DNA from: Thermomucor indicae-seudaticae
Lineage: Eukaryota > Mucoromycota > Mucoromycetes > Mucorales > Lichtheimiaceae
Assembly (NCBI GenBank): GCA_000787465.1
Contig: JSYX01000090.1
Location: 1-37,579 of the forward strand
Reading direction: 5' to 3'
DNA: 37,579 bases
Below the pieces are notes generated by a model, which was not told the DNA's origin, did not search any database, and saw only the letters and a list, made by a program, of their open reading frames with translations. This document shows positions 9,110 through 21,377 of this stretch, one piece after another. Every line of letters starts with the position of its first letter. The first letter of the stretch is position 1. The position numbers were made by a program, and so were the translations under genes.

Positions 9110-11187
9110 ATGGCATTTTCGCGAGACCTCCTGTCGCGTCAACCCGCCCTTATTCTCAGCACGATTGTGCTTACCGTTGGCACTGTCATTTTGTACAAGT
9201 ACATGACAGGTAATGACATCTTGACAGTGCGCTCTTGCGATCCACCTCTAACGCCTTGACAGGTACAAAGGCCGCCAACGCGTCCAAACTGAACGACAAG
9301 GAACGTGCCTTGTCCAAAGAGGTAAACGTTAGTCTGGTGGGGGTGGCGAGTCGTGCAAAAAGTTCTGACACTGTGTTACACCAGACTGCCGTGGCTGCTG
9401 GTGCTAATGAGGCAGCTTCGAATGAGCAAGCGACCTCTGAGGCCTCCGCCCTGGAGGCTTCTGAAGGTGTGTGTTTTTTATGCATTTCTATGTAAAAGCT
9501 CTTTTGTTTTGCTGACACATCAGTAGCCGAGGCTACCGCCCCTACCGAACCTTCCGCTGCTGCTGCCCCGCTCGTTTCTGCTCCCGAGGAGCACTCTGAA
9601 ACCCAGGATGTTGCTGATGCTGCTGCCAAAGAAGTCGTAAAAGTTGCAGAGCAAGTCGATGTTATGACGAAAGAAGAAACTGTTGTGAAGGACCAAGTCG
9701 TTGTTGCAACGGAAGTTGCTGATGTTGAGAGGGACGTTGTCGAAGAGGTCCAAGCAATTAAGGAAGAAGAGGACGATGATGTTCAAGAAGTAGATGCTGC
9801 CGCTGATGATAAGGAGAACGTTATTGAGAAAGTAGAGGCTGCCCAAGTCACAAAGGAGGATGCTGATATTGTCCAGGAGGGACAATCTGATCTTGTCGCA
9901 GAACAAGTTGATCCAGTGAAAGAAACCGAACAAGTTGGCTCGTTGGAAGAGGCCAAGAACGAAACTGATATTATGCAAGGATCCGAGACGGATGCTGATC
10001 TGGTGGCACAAGAAGCTAAGAAGGAAACTGATATTATCGAAGAAGAGACCAAGACCGAGGTCGATATCGTCAGGAGTGATGAAAAGGACAAGGAACAAGT
10101 TGGTCCGGTGGCGGAGGCCAAGACTGAGGCTGATGTTGTCGAACGAGTGAAAGAAGAAGCTGATTTCGTGGCAGCAACCGATGTTGTGGAACAAAAAGTG
10201 ACGAACGAAGCGGCTAATACTGTGGCAGAAGAAGGAGAAGAAGAAGCGAAGATTGAGCTGGAAGAGCAACAAGTCAAGGATGAATCTGTAGAACAAGCCA
10301 CTGTGATTGAACAGGATACGGAGAAAGATATCCGAGTTGCCGAGGAGGAACCATTGATGGAAGCCCAAGAAGAAATCAAAACCAGGATCCCGCTCGAGGT
10401 TACGACCGATGTCGATTACGTAAACAAGAAGAAGGAGGAGGATGATAACAAATCTAAAGAAACAAAGGTTGTCACAACGCTTCATGAGGAGGAACCCAGA
10501 GTTGTTAAAAGCACTTTATCATACGTCGCCGAAGAATTCATTCCGTCTGCATCCTTCCGTTCGGCGTTCATGTCGTCGACATCGTCATCATCGCCCTCGC
10601 CGATCGTGTCCTCGAGTTCCAGCTCAGCCTCTTCTTCCCCAGGCAGCCACAACAACAACAAGAAAAACAACAAAGTTGTCAACAATGTCAAGTACTGGAG
10701 CCAAGCAGAAACGAACGAATCGCAGTTCAACTGGGGCTGGCCTTATTTGCTTGCTGGGCAACCCAACAGCAACGGACACGACTTTACAAACAACCACCTG
10801 CAGCCATCATTCGGCACTGGAAGTCTCTACACTGTTGATGCTGGCGAGACGGTCGCTGCTCCTGCCATGCATAATAACAACAAGAAGAAGAACCCAAAGA
10901 AGAAGAAGAAGGACGGCAAGCAAAGCTTGACCCGAATGCAGCTGATTGAACAGCAGCGGCAGACGCGGACGCCACCCATGAAGGCACGATGCGACTACTG
11001 GCCGAATTGTACAAACAAGAATTGTAAATTCAGACACCCTATCAAACCATGCCGGTAAGCTTATTGCTATAATCTTGATTGAAAGCAATTGTTACTGACG
11101 ATTATTTTGGTTTTTATCAGGGATGGCGATTCTTGTACGTTTGGCAAACGATGCATGTTTTTGCATCCCAGCGACATGTACGATTAA
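9110..11187 (+). CDS. Membrane-anchored acidic protein with tandem CCCH zinc fingers
   Basis: Four exons (9110-9209, 9263-9466, 9524-11054, 11121-11187) give 633 aa. The start is in a strong context (GCCACCATGG). Residues 12-29 form one hydrophobic segment (PALILSTIVLTVGTVILY), a likely signal anchor. Residues about 35-430 are Glu/Val/Asp/Lys-rich with degenerate repeats of the type EAKxExDIV and EQVGxxxEAK. A Ser-rich and then Asn/Lys-rich low-complexity stretch follows, with an aromatic patch (NWGWPYLL). The C-terminus carries two zinc fingers: C591-x5-C597-x4-C602-x3-H606 and C611-x5-C617-x5-C623-x3-H627. Their CX5CX4-5CX3H spacing is of the Nab2/ZC3H14 type, which binds polyadenosine RNA. 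The last intron falls inside the second finger, between its first Cys codon and the next. Function is inferred: a membrane-tethered RNA-binding protein. Which membrane is unknown. Confidence 0.85.
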
Positions 11188-11757
11188 GCCAGGCCAAAAT
11201 ATTCCCCCCTCCCTCATACTTGTTTTCTTCTTTTTTTTTTTACACGCACACACATACTCTCTCACCCAAGTATATATGCAAAAGTATGCAAGAAACGCAT
11301 ACAACGTACAAATGTTCACGGTATTATGATTTGAAGAAGGAGAAGGAAAAAAGTTTTATTCTGTAGTATATGTTTGCTGTTACCTTTACTGATATCCTCT
11401 CTTCATTCGCTTGCACAAAAGAATAAAGTACTCCTGTATTAGCTGTCACTTTCGCTAAGCACGATCCTTCTAGGCTGCAAAAAAAGTGCAATCCGATGTC
11501 ATGGACTGCGAGAACTAGCGATGGACTGCAAGCTATGGATCAACTGTTTCATTCTAGGTTGATCCTTCGACTCAATCATACGTTACGGAAATGGTATGTA
11601 TATTTCTTGTTATTTCATGCAATCTATTGACAATAACTTTGGTATACATTGCTATACAAGACCAGCCGCCTTCTTTTGCTTGTATTCTTCCGTTTGGCGG
11701 TACCTGTATACGTGTTTTAATCCACACGCCTCTCATATTCTGTAAGCGCGCGCTTTC
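11188..11757. other. 3' region of CCCH gene, no further gene
   Basis: An AATAAA hexamer at 11422-11427 lies 235 bp after the CCCH gene stop and may be its polyadenylation signal. A T-run and CA-rich tract lies at 11228-11252. I see no coding sequence. The end of the opposite-strand pyruvate carrier gene follows. Confidence 0.4.
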
Positions 11758-12185
11758 TTACATGAAGATACGACCAATCTGGACAGCACCGGTACTGGCC
11801 ACAAACAGATTGACTGTGAATAACGTCCAGTTCTTTGGAATAATAACGGTCGAATAGCGAGTCCAAATTAAACCGGTTGCCAACATGGCTAAAGTCAACA
11901 ATATAAGCCATCTTTCTCTCTGTTTCTTGGCCTGCTTCAAACTTACACAAGTTTTGACTCAAACTCAACTTGTCCGCGGGTCGTTGCAGGTCACCAATAC
12001 CTGCAATGACAAGTGCCTGAAAATTGTCGTTGTGTGTGTTTATATACGCGGTTTTATTCACATTAAAGCTGTCCCTTTTTCTTTACCCATTTCATTGCAG
12101 GGGCCCAAAAGTGAATGGTTTTTGGACCAGCAGGTGAATTAATGAACCGACTAATGGCAGACTGAGATGCAGTGGAAGCAGCCAT
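11758..12185 (-). CDS. MPC2: Mitochondrial pyruvate carrier subunit (MPC2-like)
   Basis: Small inner-membrane protein that forms a heterodimer with MPC1 and imports pyruvate into mitochondria. Three exons (12185-12087, 12016-11947, 11888-11758) give 99 aa. Family hallmarks are clear: PAGPKTIHFWAPAMKW near residues 18-33, then a first membrane segment with IAGIGDLQRP, KLSLSQNLSMLATGLIWTRYS, and VIIPKNWTLFTVNLFVASTG. The PKT-FWAP and RYS-x-VI-PKNW-x-L motifs place it in the MPC2 branch rather than MPC1. It is a little shorter than most MPC2 proteins (about 110-130 aa) because the tail ends soon after the last membrane helix. Intron 2 is 58 bp with a consensus GTAAGT donor. Confidence 0.95.
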
Positions 12186-12572
12186 GTTTTCCCAAAGAAA
12201 GAAAAAGACGGGAGAAAAAAGGGAACAAAAAAAGTAGTCGGAAAAAAGTTCGATCTTCTCAGGCCGTTTATTCATTCGATGGTTGTGCAGATTCAACAGA
12301 CATAGAGTGACGAATGATTGCTCGAGTAGATATTGATTATCGGTTGAAAAATGCGAGATATTGTTGGCATCGCGAATATCCTTATGTCTTTGTTGCCATG
12401 AAACAAATGACCAAGTCGCGCTCAAGATCTTTGGTCGTTTCAGCAAGATCAATCCCATTACTGCGGGATAAAGCTCTTTTTATGTCTAAGCCCATCGCTG
12501 TGCAATGGATATGGCATGTATACATCAGTCAGAAAAGCAGTCTTTTCTTCCCCGAGCCTGTCGGGTCTATTG
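12186..12572. promoter_or_regulatory. Region between pyruvate carrier and GT49 gene
   Basis: Both neighbours are on the minus strand, so this 387-bp stretch holds the 3' end of the GT49 gene and the promoter of the pyruvate carrier. Nothing else is recognised. Confidence 0.4.
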
Positions 12573-14250
12573 TTATTGTTGACCAATCATCTTTTCCTTT
12601 TTCAGATCACCTAGAGACTTGGCACATTCTTGCTGGACATGCTTGGCTCGTTCAGTCTCGAAAAGGCCCTGCTGGTCAAACTGTCGAGCGTAAAATACGC
12701 ATTGCTCAATACGAAAGTTTTTGTACAACTGGAGCTGCATCCGACGCTATGACAAGGAGCAACTTAGAAGCCATCATCCTTCTTTTGCCGTGGAGACGTA
12801 CATACCTCTTCTGCTGTCAATTTGTTCTCTGGTTCCTGTCCTGTCCGAACAATAAAGTCATTCGGCAGCACCCACAGATCCGCACCAGATAGGTAGATGG
12901 AATAGATGCAAGAAGATGCTTCATCAGCAAACCGCTCTTCACACCTGTTCATATAGATAATGTGACATAATGAATACCACCAACCTTTTTAATAATAATA
13001 GTGACTTACCAGGGATGACCCTCACGAGTGGCAATATAGACTGGGCTATAGTGATAGTCATAGGTGGGAACCAAGTAAGGTTCCGTAGCCTGGCGCCAAG
13101 TCACGTAGGATGTTGGTCCTTCATTCAGCCGCCAGTGGTAATCCAACATGCCTATCCGTGCCTCATCGGACCACGCAACCATTTCTTCTTTTGTGGTCGG
13201 CCATGAATCAAACAAAACAGCTCGGTTCGTTCTAGGAAATCCAAACGTCGGCACCACCAACGCATCGCCCCGCCGCAACCGATCACCGTATTTTCGCACA
13301 GCCGCTTCAAGGTCCGTCATGTAAAGAGCGGTTACTGGCATATGCACGACAAACTCTGTACGACTAAAAAGGCGCGCAAGGTTACGGCTCTCTTGATATC
13401 CGCCGTGAATATTTCTGCTTGATGGGCGTAATAGCAGATGCAAATCAACGTGTTGGCGCAGCATCGGTTCGGACTCGAAGCTTCTCTGTATCCGTGACAG
13501 CTGCTCCATGACCGTGCCAGAATCGAATCCTCCACCTTCCAGTTGCAGGGCAGCCGAGATCGGACCTACTCTTTCCCCAACTCCATTCAGTACTCTGCGC
13601 TTTCTTTCAGTTCAGTCGATCTCTAACCTTGCCACATATTCGCCAACTTGATCAAGTGCGGCCATTCATCCAGAGTCAATATCGTAGCCACAGTGAGGTC
13701 CTTGTTCTTCTTTTCAGATACCGACCAAGAAGCCGTAAACCAAAACGGTCGTATGTGATCCATCCGAACCAGTGACTTTGAGAACATTTTTGACAGCCGT
13801 AATTGATCGCTGATACTGTTCAACGGGGAAGAAGACGTTACTTGCTGCACCGTCTCAGTAGAAGCAGCAGCAACCGCGTGTCGATTCACGTCTTGTACTA
13901 CAAATTCCCTCTTTATTCAGTCTCTGTCTTTCTGTAGCATCGCAGTTTTATGGGATACCTAAAGCAGTCGCTTTTATACTGGGACTGGATAAAAAAGTCA
14001 AGAGATGAATGCTGGAGAGAACAAAGCTGACAAGTATGTAGGTCCATCCCAAGACGCGGACAATGCGTAGCCGGAGCAGCCGTCTGAACCACTGAAAAAC
14101 CGGGAATGATGTGGAAGAAGAATGCAGGAAGAACGGATGTCGGGAAGGTGCACCGGTCGGTGGACAAGCGGTTGTCAATGACGGTTTCCGTTGATGGAAT
14201 CCACCGGCATTGTTGAACGGATGAGAGTCCGTAGGGGGAGGAAGGCTCAT
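12573..14250 (-). CDS. GT49-like glycosyltransferase, type II membrane protein
   Basis: Five exons (14250-13959, 13897-13628, 13568-13010, 12944-12806, 12746-12573) give 477 aa. A Pro/Ser-rich cytoplasmic head is followed by one membrane segment at about residues 65-87 (VRVLGWTYILVSFVLSS), then a luminal domain, as in Golgi glycosyltransferases. Similarity is to the GT49 family (B4GAT1 and the C-terminal domain of LARGE): LTLDEWPHLIKLANMW, the YQESRNLAR signature, TEFVVHMP, ALVVPTFGF, YSPVYI, and a C-terminal CEERFADEASSCIYSIYLSGADLWVLPNDF-like block (start about residue 374). The position of the family DxD metal motif reads P265-V-T267. The substrate is unknown; a surface or cell-wall glycan is plausible. 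The final exon adds a basic, helical tail. Confidence 0.82.
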
Positions 14251-14848
14251 GGCTTTTGTAAAGGAGAGGAGAGACAGTTACAAAGGAATGACGTGTATAA
14301 CGAGAAGCAAGAGTCTGTAAGAGAAGAGGAGGATGGACCCAAAAGTTCGATATCGGCGGGCCTTGGAGAGAGTCGTACAAATGCTCTAAAAACAAGATGC
14401 AGTACACGTGTAGGCATTGGGGCGAGCCCGTTACTGTCCTGTTTCTCGAACTATTCCATAGCGCACAGACAAAATATCTATCACAGAACGAGATAGTCTA
14501 ACAACTCAATCAATAAAAACTAATTGAATCTTTTTGGCAGTGTCCCTTGGTTTAAAAACATTAATCCAAGGAAAACGGGATGTGAGCTCGACAGGGCCAG
14601 GATCGATCGCCGCCTTTAGGAAACTCAAGGGGACCGCCTGGCCGTGACACCCGAATAGACCGGCTGGATACCATGTATTGGGATTGTTTATTGGTTGTTA
14701 TTACATTCTTGTTAGACCTAATCGTATAAATAGACAATGCTTGGCGTATTATGTGCAGTACTAGGGAAAAAAAAGAAATGCTGTATATTACTATATGATG
14801 ATGTGGTAAAGGAACAGAAATAAAAAATGAGTATTTTTGTTTATAATT
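14251..14848. promoter_or_regulatory. Upstream region of GT49 gene
   Basis: This holds the promoter of the minus-strand GT49 gene and the 3' end of the next minus-strand gene. A small inverted repeat, ccttggttt..aaccaagg-like, lies near 14546-14573. No gene is recognised. Confidence 0.35.
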
Positions 14849-16439
14849 TTAAGCCATTCCGGTAGGGTCTTCGAGTTCTTCTTTGGGCGGTTCTTTAATG
14901 GTCCTGGCTCGGATTGCGGGACCCCATTTGTAAAAGACGAACGGAATAGGAACAATAGCCAAACTAATAAAGGCCAGCAGAGTGCTAAAGAAATGGATTG
15001 TGAATATCACCACCGATATTTGTATGTCAGATGTATATTTACCTTGCCCATTCGCTTCCAAGCCTGGCATACATGGGTCCAATAAATAAGGGGAATGCCG
15101 CACCGCCACCGCTACGCACCAAAGTCTTGGCCGCGAGAGCTGAAGCGCAATACTGGCTGAAGCAGTCAATGATGTAATTGTTGGCCGCGTAATACACAAG
15201 AACCATGCCAAAACCGAACGGGATGCCTGCTGCGGCAGGTCCAACCCAGATAAGGCGAGGGGGCGAAGTCCAACCAAAGATGAAGAGCGAGATAGGGATA
15301 AAGGGTGCGGCAAACATCATGCCGATAAGACGATCTTCAGGTGTTTGCTTACTGCGACGGTAGTAGCGTTCAAATTGAGGGGTGCACAATAGCGCAAAAG
15401 CGACTCCGATCAGGACACCGATAAACAGTAGACCGACGATGCCACTGCTGAGGTCACGGTATCCAAACACGATCGGATAGGAACCGAAAAAGGCGTACAA
15501 GAGCGCGTAAATGATGGCAATGTAGAGCGACATGCAGAGTAAGATGGGTTCCGTGAAGAGCATGACAAGGGGGCGAATGAGGGTGGTTTTCACCATCTCG
15601 GCGAATGACTGGCCTTTATTGCTGGTAGGAGCATTGGATGCTTGCTTTTCGGTATCTATTCCTAGCTTGCGGTTACGACGTTCACGTAGAATAGGACCGT
15701 ACGTCTCAGGAAGGCAGCATACGAGGATCCACATGGCACCTGAGAGCATCATGTTGACCTAGTGTTTTGTTCCCATTAGAAACATGTCAGAATGTCGTCA
15801 TCATGACAGAAGACTTACCCAGTAAATCCATCGCCAGGATTGCGTACCGACCCAGATCCAGCCGCCCACGATTGGACCGAGGACGGGTCCTGCATAAGGA
15901 GCAGCAGCGAAATAAGCAATGGCGTTTCCGCGTTCTGCGGGTGGAAACAGGTCGCTGATCGATCCGCCAGCCAAGGTCAAGGTAACGGAGGAGGTCACAC
16001 CGCATAAGAAACGACCCACCAGCAGAGAGCCAAGGTTGGGCGCCAACGCACACGGCAGATTGAAAACGACGTACAGGAACATGGCAACCATGTACACCGG
16101 TTTCCGACCAAAGGTTTCGCTCAGTGGACTCCATAGCAATGGACCAACGCCAAATCCGCACACCATCAACGAAACTTGCAATGCCGAAACGGTCGCGGAA
16201 ACGTGGAAAGTCGTCTCGACACCGCCTTCTCTTTCGCCTGTAATAACCGATGAACCAAATGCAACCGCGACGACTAACACGGAGACCATCAGAGTGTAGA
16301 ACCACCGAAATGTCTTGGACCAGTTGTGTGGATTAGCGGGATCGACGTCCCAGTCGTCTTGCTGCTGCGGCTCGCATAGCGTTTCACTTCCGGTAATCAT
16401 GGATGTATTTGGGATGGTGGCGCCTCCTTCGCCGGACAT
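14849..16439 (-). CDS. MFS transporter, DHA1 family (Tpo1-like)
   Basis: Drug or polyamine:H+ antiporter-type permease of the plasma membrane. Three exons (16439-15819, 15758-15043, 14984-14849) give 490 aa with about 12 hydrophobic segments. Family motifs are visible: DPANPHNWSK before the first helix, loop 2-3 motif A (SPLSETFGRKPVY), motif B (GRFLCGVTSS), and the antiporter motif C (GPVLGPIVGGW). In the second half PETYGPILRERRNRKLG and the long cytoplasmic loop with KGQSFAEM match Tpo1/Flr1-type DHA1 proteins. The tail is charged (KEPPKEELEDPTG). Introns of 60 and 58 bp interrupt it. The substrate cannot be told from sequence. Confidence 0.93.
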
Positions 16440-17784
16440 TGATGGGGGGGTTTATAGTGCGGATCAAACGAAGACAAGGGTTTCTGCTTGATATTTATAA
16501 CGCCAGGTAGGAATAACCATGAGCCAGGAACTCCTTGAAAAATCCGGAAGGCGGCGGCAGCAGGATTACCCGCACCAATCACATCATCGGACTTTGACAA
16601 GGCGGATCGATATGGTTTATTGCAAATGCTCGATCTTCGAGGCTGTTCCCGGTAAATCGGCCACCCCCTGTTGCTTTTTTAAAAAGGAGGCGTAGATCCA
16701 ATATCAGATTCCTCTTCCTTATCTGAGATAACGGGTGTCACAACGCATATCGACTTTGGACGATTAGAATGTCGTTTGAGACGGAAGAGGGAGGTGGGAT
16801 TTTGAGACGTCCCTTGGCAAGGGATTTTGGATGATGAGGCAATCATGGACTAAGTCTCGTCTGATCATTTCCTGGATCAATTCGAGTTTCTGAAGATTGC
16901 TTGCGTCATCTGCTAGAACCCTTTGTACCAAAGCGATCAAACGCTCGCAAGATGACGTTCTCATTCAGCAGCCTCTCGAAACATGATCCTGTGAGGCCAA
17001 GGAAAGAAACAACTGCTCCAAATGAACCATATACGGTACGCAAGAACAGGGCAGACTGTAGTTGCGCAGGATCGCAGTTTGAAATGCACAAGTTTCGTTG
17101 CTGAGGTTTATATTATGGTTCTGGAGCTACTTATTGATAGGGATGGCAACAATTGAGTTAAATGATAAATACAGAACAGGGTTATGCGTACTGTTCTGAT
17201 AGCAAAACGTGTTGAAACGAAAGAGAAATAGTAAAGAATACGCAGATAAAGGACTAGTATCAGGACGTGGCACAATGGGTGAAATGGAGGCTATGCAAAA
17301 CGCTCAAAAATTATACTCCACAGTAGGGGGAGACGCGGCTCCGTAGCACGTCCTATGGAGTGGCGCTAACAGGTATTGACAGGACAGCGGGATAAAATGC
17401 GCAAGAAAAGGGCAAGGAACGGGCAGGTTTCCAAGGAACAATTCGGGTGCGATCCACCGCGTCAATTTCCCGAAAATAGTTTTTCATTTTAGTCGGGAAG
17501 ATTCTGTTGACGATATGGAAGCCACTTCATTGAGCCCTTTTTTGTTGAGGGCTGTATTTCGAAGGATCACGATTTCCTTGGCGTCCAGCTGGGTATTGTT
17601 TGAGAATGGCTTCATACGTTGTGGCAATCCACAGTTTGTGTTCGTCCGTATGCCTTAGCATAGTTGATTGGGTCACCTCCCTCTTCGTCTCAAGCGATTT
17701 TTTAATCGTCCAAAATTAAAGTGCGTAAACTGTATTAGTCTTGCACAATGGTATCATTATTATGACTACTTGCAACCATGAAGC
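16440..17784. other. Intergenic stretch with one weak minus-strand coding-like segment
   Basis: The first 300 bp are the likely promoter of the DHA1 gene. On the minus strand, 16964-16764 encodes a 66-residue frame with an amphipathic, protein-like part (ERLIALVQRVLADD, KLELIQEMIRRDL). It overlaps another frame above it (17091-16906). I could not assemble a gene and do not recognise a family. From 17110 to 17784 I see nothing. Confidence 0.3.
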
Positions 17785-19393
17785 CTAAAATTTTGATCTA
17801 CTCAAAGATCTGTCTACAGACATGGGACCCGGGTCACCCATGCCCCAAACCCATCGGATGCGCCCCGAAGTTCCATATAGGTATTCAAACCGATGGTTCA
17901 AAATCAGCTCGATTGTGATCCAGCTGTTGACTATGAAGAAGACAATGCTCGAAATCCATATCGGAAAGAAGGTGTTTTCTCCCAGAAACTCGAGCTTATA
18001 GGCGAAATGGAGCCAGAGACCCTTTAAAAACAATCCCTATTATTTAACATGATTTGTGATCTGTCATGACTTAACTTTACCTGGCTCGCTGCCCAAGCAG
18101 CGATCATAATCAGGCCTTTTCGCCAAAACTGAATATTGGTCGAAGGCAGAATAAGAGGTAACAGACAAATGTACCACATGAAATACTATTTAGTGTGTTA
18201 GTCTCACGTGTCTCCGGGATGACAATCGATGAATTACCTGCGACGTGCACACTTTGTTGTAAGCCACGAATATAAACGTCTGCATAAAGCAAGCAAAGAA
18301 AATATCCTTGGCGAACACGATTCCAACGGCAGTTACCAAGGTCAACTGCGGCACGAAAGCTAATAAACCCATCAATTTGCCCGCTATAGGCGCATCGAGT
18401 CCGAGATACATTTGGTAGAACCACACTGAAAAGTTGTGCCGATGATCCTTTCGAGTAACATGGTAAAGGTATGTGTGCTGCAGAAACTCTTGGCCGTACC
18501 TGTAATCCCATTACCAACCGCACTTTGTCCTTCTTTTGTTGCACTGCTTTACTTACATTTGATACATGCACCATGTCAAGACAAAAAAGACAGACGCACT
18601 CGCCACACCAAACATGACCCTCGTCGGCGTAAGGAACAATACAATTCGACGCACGACTAGCCGACACTTGCCCTCCAGATAATCTAGCAGACGACTGGTG
18701 GTGGTCGTCGATGATGCTTGCTGTTCTTGATAACCATCACTCAACTGAAGAAGGCGTAGCCTAACTTGCTGATACGACCACATGATCTGAGGCATGATCA
18801 TCTCAACAGGATCGTCACCGTACCGAGCATCCAGCAGTATCAAGAGCGGCACCGCGTAAATGATCGGGTATATCTTGAAATGCACAGACAAGCCAAACAA
18901 CGCGCACGCGGGAAAGAACCGCCGTGTCATGATCAGATACAGTGTGCCCAGCACCATCACCCCCAGCAGCGATTCGGCATTGCCTCGCGTCGAGATATTG
19001 GCGACCATCGGGTTCAGCAACCACAGGGCGTCAAGCCACAGTGCATTTTGCGATGGCATCCCACGCAGAACCAGGATTTGATGCACAAGATACCCGACCA
19101 AGATGTCCGCGGCTGCAAACAGACATTTGCCAAAGGACCGGAACCAGTAAATGTTGGGTGTCAATAAAGCTGCGAGGAGCGGCGTGTACCGGTACGTGGC
19201 TCGTTCGTACGGTGAGCCACCCTGCGTCATGTGCCGTGCGGCATCGGTGAAAACAATGTAATCAATGTCGGTGTATTTGACTGTCAGATGGCGGTCTTGC
19301 CATTCGCCGTAAAGTAAAAGCACGACTCGGAGGAGTGTTGCTGCTATGCACAGACTTGAGAAGCTGAACCGATTCATGATCGTACTTGGAAGA

Positions 19394-19428
<35 letters not shown>

Positions 19429-19449
19429 TCTTCTGTTCGCGCCTCGCAT
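17785..19449 (-). CDS. gpi14: GPI mannosyltransferase 1 (PIG-M/Gpi14)
   Basis: ER membrane enzyme (GT50) that adds the first alpha-1,4 mannose from dolichol-P-mannose to GlcN-PI during GPI-anchor synthesis. Four exons (19449 or 19377 to 18557, 18499-18238, 18185-18081, 18021-17785) give 498 or 474 aa. Hallmarks: LRVVLLLYGEWQDRH, the luminal DxD motif in KYTDIDYIVFTDAA (D37 and D39 counted from the inner Met), the SPYERATYRYTPLLA block, NPMVANISTRGNAESLLG, and a C-terminal half with KDHRHNFSVWFY, YICLLPLILP and LEFLGENTF. It is strongly hydrophobic with many membrane segments. The inner ATG at 19377 starts the protein where homologues usually start. The upstream ATG at 19449 would add 24 residues including a serine run encoded by a (CAG)10-type microsatellite. 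Confidence 0.94.
19397..19426. repeat. (CTG)10 microsatellite at gpi14 start
   Basis: Ten perfect CTG units occur on the plus strand. Read in the minus-strand gpi14 frame they encode serine; in another frame they would encode glutamine. The tract lies between the two candidate start codons (19449 and 19377), so it is either 5' leader or a poly-Ser N-terminal extension. Confidence 0.95.
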
Positions 19450-20247
19450 ATGGACTTAAAAAAGCATCGCTCACCACACCCCAGATCTCGCTCGCTCACT
19501 TATTCCTTGTTCAGCACAGTGATAACTCTTCAAGCGCGTATATCTGCTTTGTTTACCTGATAAAATCAAGAGAGAAAGGGAAAAAGGCAGCTTGCATTGT
19601 TCAAAAATTGCGGGCTTTTGGCACTGCACATCACGGTTATTGAATAAGATAATACCAAATGGTCTCCACGAGATCGAACCCGTGCAGCGCGAATAATGAA
19701 ACCTGATCAGCGACATTACGTCTATTGATTAACGCAATTACCCTGTTCATTTATAGAACGCATTTTAGCTCAGAGATTCCTCTGCCTAGCAGGATCCGCG
19801 TCTGATAAGCATTGAAACAATGGAAATGGCTGCAACGTCAAGTTGACAACAATGATACGTAAAGATTATGATGGCTGGTATGTCGTTTCGTTAACGTAGG
19901 TGATGTTTTACAATTACTGATCGAGAAGCATTGTCCTTGTTGGAAGCAGGAAACAAGCAGGATCATCCACTAATGGCTTCCTCACCTTTCCTTCGTATCG
20001 TACTTGTAGTAGAAAAAAGCATCATTTCCAGAGTTGCCGACGTATGATGACTGACCTGACCGAATGCATGTCTACCGGTACGACTTGATCAACTTACGAA
20101 ACATGTTGCGGATCAACAATGATGACGCGTTCCGACTCCGCTTGTCATGCCTGACATGGCGGGGAATTTTGTTTCTTTTCCCGCGCACTTCTTTTTTCTT
20201 CCCTTCTCTTCTTTCTTTTCGCTTTTTCTTCCTGATATCAACAAGTT
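19450..20247. promoter_or_regulatory. Divergent promoter region between gpi14 and rab11
   Basis: About 0.8 kb separates the divergent gpi14 (-) and rab11 (+) genes. The last 80 bp before the rab11 start are pyrimidine-rich (TTTTCTTCCC-type runs, 20165-20235). A tRNA-like fragment at about 19655-19710 was considered and rejected. I see no other gene. Confidence 0.5.
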
Positions 20248-21193
<946 letters not shown>

Positions 21194-21377
21194 AACTATC
21201 CCCTCTACAATCCATATGTATACCTCCTTGGTAAAGAAAAAGAAAAGTTCCTTTAATGAAGGGAGAAAGCAAGTACTTTATCTCTATAGTAACTTATCTC
21301 TCTGTTTGTTTCATTGTTTTATACTTTTGTGTTTCTGAATGGATAAAGATAATGCGTCATTCTTTATCAATTAATGC

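Noticed and set aside
9520..10485. A 321-codon open frame on the minus strand opposite the CCCH gene
   Set aside because: It is the complement of the acidic repeat region, where Glu/Asp/Lys codons give long open antisense frames rich in Leu/Phe. The sense frame has spliced, motif-bearing ends.
19655..19710. tRNA-like fragment with a B-box-like gatcgaaccc on the plus strand
   Set aside because: The T stem does not pair around the loop, no matching 5' acceptor stem or anticodon arm is found, and no polymerase III terminator follows at the right distance.
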